Shown: positions 36,199 through 48,562 of the stretch, piece by piece | How positions within the stretch are numbered: position 1 is the first letter of the stretch | Layout of the letters: the number at the start of each line of letters is the position of its first letter | Assembly (NCBI GenBank): GCA_964017145.1 | Contig: OZ024851.1 | Span: forward strand, 558,001-622,000 | Direction: 5' to 3' | DNA length: 64,000 bases | From: Agrocybe praecox | Taxonomy: Eukaryota > Basidiomycota > Agaricomycetes > Agaricales > Agrocybaceae | Program-made: the position numbers and the translations under genes | Notes under the pieces: model-generated | What the model saw: the letters and a program-made list of their open reading frames with translations, nothing else | What the model was told of the DNA's origin: nothing | Databases searched by the model: none

Positions 36199-38568
36199 AT
36201 GGACGACGAGACAGCTGAGATTGAGCTGGTAAATTCTCTATCAGGATATGAATTACTTTCGTCTCCTAACGACTGTTGAAGCTTCAGCAAAACTTGAATA
36301 AGACGAGGCAGATATCAAAAAGGATGAATAGTAGGTTTTGATTTGGATGCTTAAGGCATTACACTTACCTGACCAGCCATCCTCGACAGTTTCGACACTC
36401 GTTTAGCAAAGCTAGAGAAGTCCATATTGCCATTATACACTGCAGCTCAGATCCTGAATAAGAGGAAGAACAGTGGGTACAAGTCGACTTGTTACCTACC
36501 TTAGCTGACGTTTCAAGTATAGACATTGATCTGACACTCGCAAGAATCGAGGATTTAGCGAGCAGCAAGCAAGATCTGGCTGTGGATGAGTCTCTAATTC
36601 TACGCGGGTATGTTACCAGGTTTTCAACTAACAATCCAATTAATGTTGATTCATGACAGTCCACAACCAGGTCAAATGAACGCCTACAAGGATGCACTTG
36701 AGCGACTAAATACAAGCATTGCGTTCAATGCAGCAGATCTCGATTTACCAGCTGCGGTGCGTCCAAAGTCTCACAGAAGTCTCACAGTTATACATTGTCC
36801 TCATATTCACGCAGGCACGACTCGTCGAAACAGGAGCCAAGAAGTTGACGCAACTATATACAAAGGTAGTAGCGGAAGGCTCGTCTGGAATAACTCCCGC
36901 TCCTGGAACTGAATTTATGATGACGTCCTTTCCGTCTTCATTGCTGCCAACATTGTCACCTGTTGTTGTTTTTCTTCGAACTTTGCCCCTGCCATCAAGT
37001 CACCCATCGCATCCTGCAGCGCAATCTATATTATCCACCCTTAAGGAGGCACAGAAGGGGTATGCCGACATGCGAGGGAACTGGAGTGTCAAATGTTTGG
37101 ATGGTCAAGGAAAACGTTTGGTGGCAAGAGCAGAGAGCGTTGATCCCTTTACCACTGGGCGTGAATTTCGAGAGTGGGTTGAGCTCATGTTAGGCACGGC
37201 AGAGGTAAGAGAAAATACTCTCGTTTTTGGAATGTATAGATCACAACCAACCTCCCATTGTAGGAAGAATACAAACTTCTCATTGAATTAAGTCCACTTT
37301 CAAACCAGCAATCCATGGGATCTGCGTTTGGAACGCTCATGGCTCCCATCTTGAAACTTTTCAATTCCGTATTGACGCAGCTCATTGCCCTGGTCAAGAA
37401 GTCGCTTCATAAATATAATTTTCTCGCCCTCTCAGCCTACAATGGACTGCTGTCTTTGCAGCCACATTGGGACGACATTCTCTCCCATCGTGGGCCCGAA
37501 TTTGCTTCTGAAAAGAACGAATTGAAGGACGGATTGCAGAGCCTTCGTGCATTGTGCTTACGTAGCTTCCCTGAATTCTTGGCCGATATCAAGATGGGTG
37601 CGATGGCTAGAGGTTCCGATACTAGTACGAAACTAATGGACTTTGTCACTTCGGTGAGTTTCTGACGGAGAATACTTCTTGGGCTATTGTATGCTCATTC
37701 ATATTTCATAGACAATTGCTTACATCGACCGTATACCTCAAGTTTTGGACGCCGTCGAGTCTGCTTTGATTGCTCTCGGAAATGGTAATTGGAAGATGGG
37801 AGAAGGTGTCCAGGTTGGAAAAGGAAAGGATGGAAATAACGAGGGCATTGTTGAGCACTTCATTCGTACGCCATACGTCACTTCCCTATATTTATCTCGA
37901 CTTCCTGACAATAATTCCAGAGGATGTTATCACGACCGCCATCGCCAGTCTGACCACACTGTCTCGTTCTTCTCGAAGGTCACCATTTGGCTCAGTTTTC
38001 CTTCTGAACAATGTCTCGTACCTGCGACAGAATCTCGTCCTTGAGCCCAAGGATGAAGCTATTTTAAACATCCTATCACCAACGGCAGTGGAAGCAATGA
38101 ACTCTGCTTTCCGTACAGCTAAAGCCGGTTACTTTGACTTGAACTTTTCGCCTCTCATGCAGGCCATTACCGATGATCCGAAGGACAAGTCCAACAAGGC
38201 TGCCGCTAAAGAGAAATTCACCAGGTTCTTCGATCTTTTCGACGAAATTGTCGAGAGGCACAAATTCGCCAAAGTTCTGGAGGATGATCCCACAGCCAAG
38301 GCAGACCTAGGAGATGAAGTGGTTATGCTAATCGTCCCTTCCTTCCAGAGGTTTACGCAGAAACAGAAAGACAAGGAATTTAGCAAAAGTAAAGCATTTA
38401 ATTCATCGTGCAGACCCCGCTTATTGACCTTCTTTTTTATGACACAGACCCTCAGAAATGTGCGTCTTTGTTATCCTATACAATTGCTAGTCTGTACTGA
38501 CTTATCTTCCAGATATAAAAATGACGGCAGACGATGTGGAAACGCAGCTCAGGAGTCTCTTCCGATGA
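36199..38568 (+). CDS. EXO70: Exocyst complex component Exo70
   Basis: Eleven exons (36199-36228, 36282-36330, 36377-36472, 36505-36607, 36660-36756, 36815-37204, 37264-37653, 37712-37865, 37921-38388, 38448-38459, 38513-38568) give 614 residues in one frame. N-terminal SFDTRLAKLEKSILPLYTAA, and the C-terminal KFTRFFDLFDEIVERHK and VMLIVPSFQRF segments, are characteristic of Exo70. Exo70 is the exocyst subunit that binds plasma-membrane phosphoinositides and Rho GTPases to tether secretory vesicles at sites of polarised growth. It is an all-helical rod, in keeping with the helix-rich sequence. Two oddities: the third intron (36473-36504) would be only 32 bases, and exon 10 is a 12-base micro-exon. 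Confidence 0.95.
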
Positions 38569-39692
38569 ATTAATTTCGATTTGTATTTATTTTACCACTT
38601 TTTTTTTGTATACCCCATGATAACTTTTGTACCATCAACGGATCTGACCATCCAACTGTGGCGAAATCTTTTTGAAAAGGCGGCTTAGTGAAGATATACA
38701 ATTCAGTCCTAGTGGACAGCCCGCATTCAGAGCAGCATGGCTCACATTGAATATCTCCACATGATGTACATGCACATTGGAGGTATGACACAAACTGAAG
38801 CACACTACCTTGTTCTCTCTCCGAGAGACAAATCCTCCGGTAACGTTTGAGTATGTGATACGTAGTCTCTATCATATGTCAGTTCTTGGTGGGCATGCTT
38901 ACCGAATTGTGTCACAGGTTCCAATGGTTGATAAGATTGTATATAAGCGCTTCTGGTACTACCCTTTGCTATGTTTAGAGCATTGACCATCATTTGTTGC
39001 AGGTATCATTGCCACTTATTTTGATGGAGTACCAATGGTCGGACGACTGCTAACTGGTGGTAAAAAATATATTTCATTGGACGCCTTTTCTGACTTTAAC
39101 CATTCTGTAGGTTTTACTCGGTGGATATAATACATAAATGCTGCCAAAGATGCCATTCAGTAATCTGCTCATAACCCACGCTAGCACTTTAACTTTGGAA
39201 GCCGAAAGAAAAAGATAAGGGTATTTTGCCTTATGGCATCGTACATATGTCCCTCGAAGTCGTGGCTTATGGCGGTAACCATTTGCAATTCCCACCATGC
39301 ATTGTCTTGATTCCATCGGTCTAAAAATACTTTCCATTGATATAATTTTGAATTATCTTTCTGCATCGGTCCAATCGGTGCTGGCGAAGCCGTCGTCGCT
39401 GCGTCCTTCAACCTGCCTCGAAAAACTGGCACCCCGACACACGCATGTATATGAGGACGCCAAGAGGAGCCTTACCCAGTTTTATTGATGATTTCTACGA
39501 CAACTACTCCCTTTGGCGCAGCTTTACCCCAGAGACAGCAAAACGTTTGGACTTGGCGCATTCCTTTCGTACAATCGTTGCATGCTTTTACCAGACCGAA
39601 CTGGTGGATCTTGTTGTCGAGCACATAGCGCAATAGCTATCTGAGGAAAAAGTCTTTACGTGAAGGATGGATTTGCCGGACTGGGGGAAAGC
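38569..39692. other. Intergenic, weak minus-strand ORFs
   Basis: Minus-strand frames at 38570-38875 (Cys-rich CACTSCGDIQCEPCCSEC) and 39181-39432 have some protein-like character. They could not be joined by convincing introns and match no family I know. A small or decayed minus-strand gene is possible. Confidence 0.35.
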
Positions 39693-39699
39693 TATAAAA
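39693..39699 (+). promoter_or_regulatory. TATA box of fungalysin 2
   Basis: TATAAAA lies 94 bases upstream of the ATG. Confidence 0.6.
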
Positions 39700-39786
39700 T
39701 GGAGGGAAGAGGCGTCGTGGAAGATCAGGCAAGGAAACTTGACGAATACTACTCTCTCGTAGCTCAATCATCAGCATCAGTTCCAA

Positions 39787-42297
39787 ATGGCATCTTTCGT
39801 GAAGCTCTTGTCATCGGTGCTCTTGGCAGTTGCCTTTGCCTCGCCCGCTATTGCTACGCCATTCCCCCAGTCTGCAAAACACGGCACCCATCGACTTCGC
39901 CAAGTCACTCGGGATCTTGCTATTGAGACGTATCACCCTCCAAGCACTTTCGAGGTATGTGGATTTCTTGGAATACCATATCCATTTGCTAATTTTTGTA
40001 CTACCCAAGACATTCGATACAGGAATTGACCACCCTCTTTCCAAACGCGGTGATTTCACCTTGGAAGATGCTGCCCTCGCATTCGTCAAATCCCACCTCT
40101 CACTTGACTCCACCGCTATCACTTACAAGTCTGGATTCTCTGGTGAAGCCGCCAAACATGCCTACGTCAAGCAAACTCATGTAGGTACATTAAATCTCTC
40201 CTAGAGACACCATGATTGATCTCTATGCTTAGGATGGCATTCCTTTCGCTAATGCTGTGGCCAACATTGCTTTCAACCACGACAACAAGGTAGTATCGTT
40301 CGGCTCTTCCTTTGTCAAACCAAGTACGTTATTTATTTAAATCCAGAACGATAAGTACATTGCTGACTCTTTCCACAGACAAAGTTGCTGCTTCTAAGCC
40401 AACGCTCACCGTTGAAGAAGCCATTACTGCTGCTGAGAAGACCTTGGGCGGCAAATTCAACGACCATCCTGCCACCCTTGAATACGTGGTAAAGGCTGAT
40501 AACACCGCTGTTCTGACTCACGTTGTCCAAATTCAGAACGATGAGACAGGCGCCTGGGTCGAGGCTTTCGTGGACGCCCATACCGGAGATGTGGTGACTA
40601 TCACTGATTTTGTAGCTAAAGCCTCGGTAAGCAATTCTTCATTTTTACTTCTCAGGAATTTTCACTCACATTCTGGGTATAGTACCGTGTTCTTCCCTTG
40701 CAAAAGGAGATTCTCACTGAAGGATTTGAGACCGTAACCGATCCCCAAGACACCACTGCCTCACCTCAAGGATGGCACTCTGATGGCACTACGAGCACAA
40801 CCACGACTGCGTAAGTTCGTACTTCTCGATCTTGACTAGATATCATGTACTGAGATGGCATTGATATCAGTGGAAACAACGCAATTGCGTACAAGAGCTC
40901 GCAATCCTCTGTAACCAGCCAATCGTCCACCGGCCTCAACTTTATTTACACCCAATCTCCAAGCGCTGCACCAACGACTACTGACAACATCAACGCTGCT
41001 CGTGTCAACGCTTTCTATCTCGTCAACTCGATCCATGATTTGACCTACCGGTGAGTAGTAGTTATTTTTAGAAGTATCGAGCAGCCTGGAACTGAGATAT
41101 TACCCACAGTTATGGGTTTACCGAAGTGCGTAGCCATGAAAAAAGATACAACGTTTGTTGACCGTTTGTCTCTAGTCCGCTTTCAATTTCCAAAACAGCA
41201 ACTTCGGTCTAGATGGTTCCGGAAACGATCGTGTCACTATCTCCGTTCAAGATTCAGCTGGAACCGATAATGCTGATTTCACTACTCCCGCTGAGTACGA
41301 TCCGTCCTGATTTGGTTTGATTCGACGCTGATCGTTTCTATCTTAGCGGTCAATCGGGTCGCATGAGTTAGTGCATTTGTTGTTCTTTTCTAATTGTAGA
41401 TGACTGATTAAATTGTAGGAATGTTCCTTTGGGATATCACCAGCGTAGGTCTCAGTCGAGTCTCTCTACATAAGTCGGACTAATTTTTGTTTTTAGCCCC
41501 AGCGCGACGGTGCTCTTGAGAACGACATTGTAGTGCACGAGAACACTCACGGAGTGACCAACCGAATGACTGGTGGAGGCACCGGAAGATGTTTGCAGAC
41601 TACTGAGGCCGGTGGCATGGGCGAAGGTACATTTCTATTTCAGGTTCCTCAGAATGTTTACTGATCGAAGAACGCTCTAAAATTCCAGGTTGGTCAGATG
41701 CTATGGCTGAGTGAGTTCAAACCTTCTTTTTTTCCGGATTCTTTTTTCCTTAACTTTATTTCAACTTTAGCTGGACAGAGAAGACATCGAGCGCGGTACC
41801 TGATTATGTGATGGGACAATACGTCACCAATGCTGCCGCCGGTATTCGCTCGCATCCTTATTCAACCTCTGCGTGAGTCCTCATCTGGATAAAGTACTTG
41901 CACCAATACTGAGTTTTATATCAGCACCACTAACCCTCTGAGATATTCGAGCATCCAGACTCTCAGCGAGGTTCATGATATTGGTGAAATTTGGGCCAAT
42001 GTCCTCCACAACGTCTACGCCGCCCTTGTCTCTGCCAAAGGATGGTCAGCAACGGCTAAGACGAACCCGAGTGGAACGGAGGGCAACATTGTTTACCTCC
42101 ACCTCTTCCTCGACGCCCTCGCACTCCAGCCCTGCAATCCTACCATGCTTACTGCTCGTGATGCTTGGATCCAAGCTGATGTCAACAGGTACGGGGGTGC
42201 CAACAAATGCATTCTTTGGACAGCGTTTGCCAGCCGTGGCTTGGGCACAGACGCAGCTAGCCACGATGATGGATCGGCTGTACCATCTGGCTGCTAG
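39787..42297 (+). CDS. Extracellular metallopeptidase, fungalysin family M36 (copy 2)
   Basis: Fourteen exons (39787-39954, 40010-40180, 40233-40323, 40379-40626, 40683-40810, 40871-41050, 41110-41125, 41176-41294, 41347-41366, 41419-41444, 41497-41626, 41689-41710, 41771-41872, 41925-42297) give 597 residues. It has a signal peptide ([17 protein letters not shown]), an FTP propeptide with GIDHPLSKR, and the M36 domain with HENTH as the zinc motif, where Asn replaces the usual Leu or Met inside HExxH. The third ligand lies in GEGWSDAMA. Compared with copy 1 it has extra introns after YGFTE, inside SGRMRMFLW, after GMGEG and after YSTSA. It lacks two introns near the C-terminus, present in copies 1 and 3. 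Copy 3 follows in the same orientation, consistent with tandem duplication. Confidence 0.95.
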
Positions 42298-43101
42298 AGG
42301 AGTTTTCATTATTTTTATTTTTATACGATTTCCTTGTTGTAAATAAAGTATAAGTATTCAATATTCAATTTCGGTGCATATACAAAGTGTATCAATGTTT
42401 CAAATTTCATGTCAGCCGCCAGCGCTTTTTTTCTTTCTTCACTATGGCTGATAAAATCATGATCTGAGCCAGAGTTCCGGTAATGCACTGAACCGAGATA
42501 CCGGGGACGTCTCCTGTTCCTAAATACTATAAACTCTATCATCATGACCATCATGACTTCCTTGAATTCGCCGCCCTCCCTTGACTTGTTCAGTAAATCA
42601 CTCGAGTTATACTTAGCGCTAGATGTCATGCACACCCAACGGGGTCCAATAGCGATGGTTGTGGGAGCACATTGAGAGTGCCAGCGGCCATGCTTGCGCT
42701 CAAAGATGCTGGGAATTTGCGACAAAAATACTCACCAACTCGATTCATAGTCCTCAACCCGGTCATCATTCGTTCTAGCATATTCATGCCACATGGAACA
42801 GCATATGTAACGATGAGAAAGGTTTAGCTCATTTTACGCTTATCCTCGTGTGCGGTCGAGGTGCTACCTGCTGTTTCGCATAGATATCAGTTCCGGTTGG
42901 CTATCTTTACCGCACCGCTGCAAAGTTACGCAGTCCCAGAGACCATGGTTGTGCCAACATGGCTCATTAAGGACTTCTTTCTTATCATCAACCATGCGCT
43001 TCAACGCATCTTGATTTGTCGACACTGAATGTATCTATTTTCTCAGTACGAGAGGCTATGGCCTGTTGTCTATTCACGGGTACAGCTACACCTTCGAAAA
43101 C
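42298..43101. other. Intergenic between fungalysins 2 and 3
   Basis: A 134-codon minus-strand frame (42321-42725) has no domain or splice support and probably is not a gene. The last 90 bases form the promoter of copy 3. Confidence 0.5.
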
Positions 43102-43108
43102 TATAAAA
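43102..43108 (+). promoter_or_regulatory. TATA box of fungalysin 3
   Basis: TATAAAA lies 84 bases upstream of the ATG, nearly the same spacing as in copy 2. Confidence 0.6.
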
Positions 43109-43185
43109 CTTGACAAGGTCTGAGGAAATACATTCAGGCGAAGTCCAGAGCTCTCCTACCCTTTCATACAGACAACATCTCCACA

Positions 43186-45758
43186 ATGGTTTCTTTCAAC
43201 AAGTTCTTCGCGTCTGTATTGCTCGCTATCACCTGTGCCACAGGCTCATGGGCTGTTCCCTCTCCCTCAAGCGCCAAGTTCGCCACGCATCGCACTCGAA
43301 GCTTGGCTAATAATGTTCAGCTTGAGGTCTTCAACCCTGCAAGCACTTTCCAGGTGAGTATTTATTATATATCTGAGAAAACTACCGCTGATCGAAGATG
43401 ATATAGACCTTCGGAACGGGTATTGACCACCCATTGTCGAAGCGTGCCGCCTTCGACCTCGAAGATTCGGCCAAGTCATTCGCTGCTTCCCATCTCAATG
43501 TGGACCCAAGCACAGTTGCTTTCCACTCAGGTTTCTCTGGAGACGTTGCTCACCACGCCTTCTTGAAACAAACTCATGTAAGTCTGAGTGCATAAAGACT
43601 CATTCGACGAGATCTGACGGTAAAATGATAGGCTGGCATTCCTTTCGCCAACGCTGTTGCCAATGTTGTGTTCAACAATGATAACAAGGTATATAGTTCT
43701 AACATGACTGGCAACGGATTATGGAAATCTAAATTGATGCATATAACAGGTCGTCTCAGTTGGGTCATCCTTCGTCACCCCGAGTATGTGAACCGATTCC
43801 AAAATTATCACTCTGCAGATATTGATGGATGCACGCAGAATCTGTTGCTGCTACTAAGCCCACAGTCAGCCTCGATGATGCTATTGCCACTGCAGAGGCA
43901 GCGCTAAACGGCAAATTCAACGACTTCCCCCCGAGCATTGAATTCTTTGTCAAGCCTGACAACACCGTCGTGCTCACTCATGTCGTACAAATAAGAAATG
44001 AGGCCGCTGGTGTCTGGGTCGAAGCATTCGTTGATGCTCACGCCAACGAACTTGTCTCCATCGTCGACTTTGTCACCAAGGCCTCTGTCAGTCTTTTTCC
44101 TACTCGTAATCCATGTCGGACCCCTTGATTGACCATATCTTCCATCTTTTATCCTTATGGTCATATAGTACCGCGTCTTGCCCATCCAGGATGAAGTTCT
44201 TACGCAAGGCTTCCAAACTTTGACAGATCCTGCTGATGTACTCTCTTCTCCTTTCGGCTGGCACGCTACGGCGGCTGGAGGCGCCAACTCTACGTGAATA
44301 TTTTTTTTCTGTCTTATCCCACGTGCATTAGGCTAACTTCTGCGCCTTTCCAGAACGACATCGTCAGTGGTCATCCGTAAAGAATCATCATCATTTTTTT
44401 TTACTGACTTGATCATCCTTCTGTTCAGAGGTAACAATGCTGTGGCCTTCAAAGGCTCCCAAACTTCTGTCACCACTCAATCCTCTGCTACCGACAATTT
44501 CGTGTTCACTCAAAATGCAGCAACCGCGCCAACGACCCAAGTTAATATCGATGCTGCTCGCACTAACGCCTTCTACGTCGTCAACACCATCCATGATGTG
44601 ACTTACCGGTGAGCCTTGTCCAATATCATACAAGTTTAAAAACTAAAGTTGACGTCTGGTACAGATACGGATTTACCGAAGCTGCATTCAACTTCCAGAC
44701 CAACAACAACGGCAAGGGTGGAAAGGGCAATGATCGCGTCACTATCTCTGTTCAGGATTCAGCTGGAACGGATAACGCCGATTTCTCAACCCCCGCAGAG
44801 TGAGTCATAACTCGGAATTTGTTGTGGTTTCTTTGGTGACCAATTTGATTTTCAGTGGCACCTCCGGTGCCATGAGAATGTTCTTGTGGGATCTCACTTC
44901 CGTGAGTTGACGTAATGCTTTTATGATAGACATAATCTGATGATATCTTAGCCCGAGCGTGATGGTGCTCTCGAGAACGATATCGTCAGTCACGAGATGA
45001 CCCACGGTGTCACCAACCGAATGACTGGTGGAGGAACTGGTCGATGCCTACAGACCACCGAAGCCGGTGGTATGGGTGAGGGATGGTCGGATACCATGGC
45101 CAAGTTCGTCAAATTCAATTTGGAAGATGTCAAGAAAATAACCAAATTTCTTTCTTTAGCTGGCTCGAGAAGACTTCTGCCGCCATTCCGGACTACGTTT
45201 TGGGCCAATACGTTACCAACGACGCAGCTGGTATTCGCTCGCACCCTTACTCCACTTCCGCCACCGTCAACCCCCTCCGTTACTCGAGCCTGAAGACCCT
45301 CACTGAGGTCCACGGTTAGTAAAATTGGCATCGCTAGCTTTACAGTGTCTGACTCCAGTCCGACTATAATGGTAACTAGATATCGGTGAGGTCTGGGCCA
45401 ACCTCCTGTACCAGGTCTACGCTGGACTCGTTAATGCTCATGGCTGGTCTGCCAACTCTCGTACCGACCCAACAACCTCGGAAGGAAACGTTGTCTTCAT
45501 GCATCTCTTCATCGACTCTCTCCCCATCCAGCCCTGCAACCCCACTTGTAAGTAACTTTCGCGGGCTCATGTATGCTTCTTCATTCTAACATGAATTAAA
45601 ATGCAGTCTTGACCGCCCGTGATGCCTGGATCCAAGCCGATGTCAACCGCTTCGCAGGCGCTAATAAGTGTATCCTCTGGAAAGCCTTTGCAAGCCGCGG
45701 TCTTGGCGTCAATGCTGCCAACCATAACGACGACACAACTGTCCCAGCTGGATGCTAG
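43186..45758 (+). CDS. Extracellular metallopeptidase, fungalysin family M36 (copy 3)
   Basis: Fourteen exons (43186-43353, 43407-43577, 43632-43688, 43750-43783, 43839-44086, 44169-44293, 44354-44362, 44429-44608, 44665-44799, 44856-44901, 44952-45103, 45160-45314, 45380-45547, 45607-45758) give 599 residues. It has a signal peptide ([16 protein letters not shown]), an FTP propeptide and an M36 domain with HEMTH and GEGWSD. The proposed exon 7 is only nine bases and is needed to keep the frame into [10 protein letters not shown]. An extra intron splits NDNK from VVSVGSSF relative to the other copies. The protein is closest to copy 2 (shared GIDHPLSKR and [19 protein letters not shown]). Role: secreted broad-specificity protein degradation. 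Confidence 0.95.
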
Positions 45759-46041
45759 AGTCCTTGGATGCCCAAATGTTGAAGGTCGTATAATGTATCA
45801 TTATCATGGGATTTTTTGTATTTATTAGGTCTAAATTTATTATTCATCGCTTTGTCATCCCCATTACATGATTCCACGAGAATATCCTTAACCACTGCAA
45901 ATTCATGGCCAAGTTATTTTATGAGTAATCAATTGTACTCTTTAGAGTCTATAATAGAGAAAATGAGGCACAAGCGAAAACGAGGTACCCAAAAAAAGAA
46001 AGAAAGAAAACGCGTCATGATCCATGTGACTTAAATTACAA

Positions 46042-46575
46042 TTTCGACTCGATTTCGGGTTTTTTTTTCCGTGTGATTTTTGCACCGCCACATCATTTTT
46101 CGAAAATCAGGTCTCGATTTTCAAGTATGCAAAAGCAGCTCCTACCCTGCTTTTGCACGGATTTCCTCCCGTTTTTCAGTCGTTTTTCCAAGAGCCATTT
46201 ATTTATTTAGTATATAAATAAAATTATATAATCATCCTCTCCGTCCGATTCCGTCCATGGGTCATTCCCGTCGTGTTTCTGCAAATTTTGAATCAACCAC
46301 GGTTCACTGAGAATGACAGCCAGTAAAAGAAAACTCAAGAACAAAGTAAGGGAGGTTTCGGAATTCATTCAAATAAATTATGTATATACTAAGTATCATA
46401 TTTAAATAAAATTACACGAAGAAAAACAGACTGAAAAATCGAACGCAATGGGGGGTTTCACGTTGGACTGATTTCGAGTCCGTTTTTGGTCTTTTTTTCT
46501 AAAAATCAGACCGAAAAAAAACCCCGAAATCGAGTCGAAATCGCCTCGAAATCGCCAACGTGAAACCCCCTATTG
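46042..46575. mobile_element. Fold-back element (MITE-like)
   Basis: Positions 46446-46575 form a near-complete inverted repeat: the left end CAATGGGGGGTTTCACGTTG pairs with the right end CAACGTGAAACCCCCTATTG, and inner arms share TTTCGAGTC/GACTCGAAA. A further arm at 46042-46069 (TTTCGACTCGATTTCGGG) pairs with 46511-46540. No coding capacity. Target duplication not identified. Confidence 0.6.
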
Positions 46576-46936
46576 AAATTCCCAATTATGACTCGGAGCA
46601 AATTATAGCTACTAGTAGCAAGAGTTTCTTTCTTACCTTCCTCAGCTCACCATGATGGTTCATGCACATGAGCTACTAGCGTTTCTGTGCCATCGTGTGG
46701 GCGTGCGGTGAGTGTGCGCCACCGGGGTGCCAAGTGGCACAATCTTGTTTCTTGTGCACTAGTGGACAACTGAGAAGCAACTGAGAAGACTCTGTCATGG
46801 TGACTGCTGCGGCTCGATGCGACACCGTCTTCCACACATTGAGTCTAGGAGCCTCTAAGGGAAGGTCGAGAAGTTATAAGCTTGTCTTTCAGCTGCACCC
46901 TCACATTTGCAATTCATATCCAACCCTCACACTGTA

Positions 46937-48439
46937 ATGCTTTTTCAACCACAACCTTTACCAAAGACCGGCCTTGGCCTTTATCGTCTCCTCTCACCGA
47001 ACGCAAGTGTGCATGTTTCCCCAATTTGTTTGGGTGCTATGAGTATAGGAGACAAATGGGCCCCTCTCGGTATGGGAAGTATGGATAAAGAGTCGAGCTT
47101 CAAATTGCTCGATGCATATTACGACAACGGTGGGAATTTTATCGATACTGCAAACAACTAGTAATGGTACCAAGTCACCAAATATTTGCATGTACTAAAC
47201 CATCTTCTTCTATTAGTCAGGATGAAACCTCCGAGATGTTTATTGGTGAATGGGCGGAGAAGAGAGGTATTAGGGATCAACTTTTTATTGCGACGAAGGT
47301 TCTATTATGCAACTGTTTTTTTTTTCTTATACTGATAAACTTTTGATCTCATTATAGTACAGTACCCTCTTCAAGGACCGTAATGACGCTGTCCAACAGA
47401 AAGTCATGTATGTCGGGAACAGTTCGAAATCTTTGTACCTCTCCGTCGAAGCATCTCTTGAGAAGCTTCGAACGAAGTACATCGATCTCCTTTATGTTCA
47501 TTGGTGGGACTGGGACACCAGTATCGAAGAAGTTATGCGTTCGCTCCATACCCTCGTTTTAGCGAGGAAGGTTTTGTACCTTGTACGTTACGTTATTTTG
47601 CTATCTTCCTTATTCCATACAATCAACACTTCCTTCTAGGGAATATCAGATACACAGGCATGGATCGTAGCGAAAGCTAATCAATATGCTCGTGATCACG
47701 GGTTGACTCCATTCGTGGTGTATCAAGGCGCTTGGAACGTTATGGAGCGCAGCTTTGAACGTGACATTATACCCATGGCGCGTTCAGAAGGTTGGTAACC
47801 TTTTTATAATTGAGAAGAACAATTGTACAGACCATGGGTTCTATTCGCTCAGGGATGGCTCTCGCACCGTGGAATGTTTTAGCGGGCGGAAAAATTAGAA
47901 CAGACGAAGAAGAGGAAAGACGTCGTCAGACCGGCGAGAATGGTCGGACGCTTGTGGATCCTAATTGGGAACGAAACGACAAAGAAAAATTGGTCTGCAA
48001 GGCACTCGAAAAAGTGGCCAGCGAAGTTGGTGCGGCTAACATAACTTCAGGTAAACAGTTCTTTATTTTTTTTAAAAAAAATTGTCCATCAATTTACGAG
48101 ATGCTACAAAATAGTTGCCATCGCATATCTGCTGCATAAAGTGCCTTACGTTTTCCCCATCCTCGGAGGTCGCAAAGTGGAGCACCTGTTAGCCAATGTT
48201 GAAGCTTTAGAAATCGAACTATCGAATGAACATATTAAATATCTTGAAAGCGTCGTACATTTTGACCCTGGCTTTCCGAATAACATGTTCGTGAGTTACA
48301 TTCATCTATCCTTCCTTACCATCAGCCCAAATGATTGCCTGTATAACAGGGAGATGGAACTGAAACTTCGTGGCTCCTTAAAAATGCAGCTCATGTCCAG
48401 AACCGGCCAAGGACTGACGTTGTTCGACCTCAGAAGTAG
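46937..48439 (+). CDS. Aldo-keto reductase (aryl-alcohol dehydrogenase / norsolorinic acid reductase type)
   Basis: Seven exons (46937-47160, 47217-47298, 47358-47582, 47640-47790, 47853-48050, 48115-48290, 48350-48439) give 381 residues. The (beta/alpha)8 AKR signatures are visible: [15 protein letters not shown] with catalytic Asp and Tyr, LFIATK with catalytic Lys, and [10 protein letters not shown] with the His. [12 protein letters not shown] and [12 protein letters not shown] are typical of the fungal AAD/NOR subgroup (AKR9). These NADPH-dependent enzymes reduce aromatic aldehydes or polyketide ketones; the substrate here is unknown. The start is the first ATG before the conserved core. 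The gene is convergent with a GST gene 123 bases away, so the pair may act in detoxification, which is inference from proximity only. Confidence 0.93.
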
Positions 48440-48562
48440 GGGTTGAACACCCAGAAACATCTTACTTCAACAGGAAGTATAATCTCGAAAGCATATATAT
48501 ATACAAAGCTGGCAGTCAATCAGATAAAATATTATACAAATTTTCGTTGGGCTGGTCAAAAT

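Noticed and set aside
42321..42725. 134-codon minus-strand frame between fungalysins
   Set aside because: No domain, no promoter or intron signals; low-quality composition.
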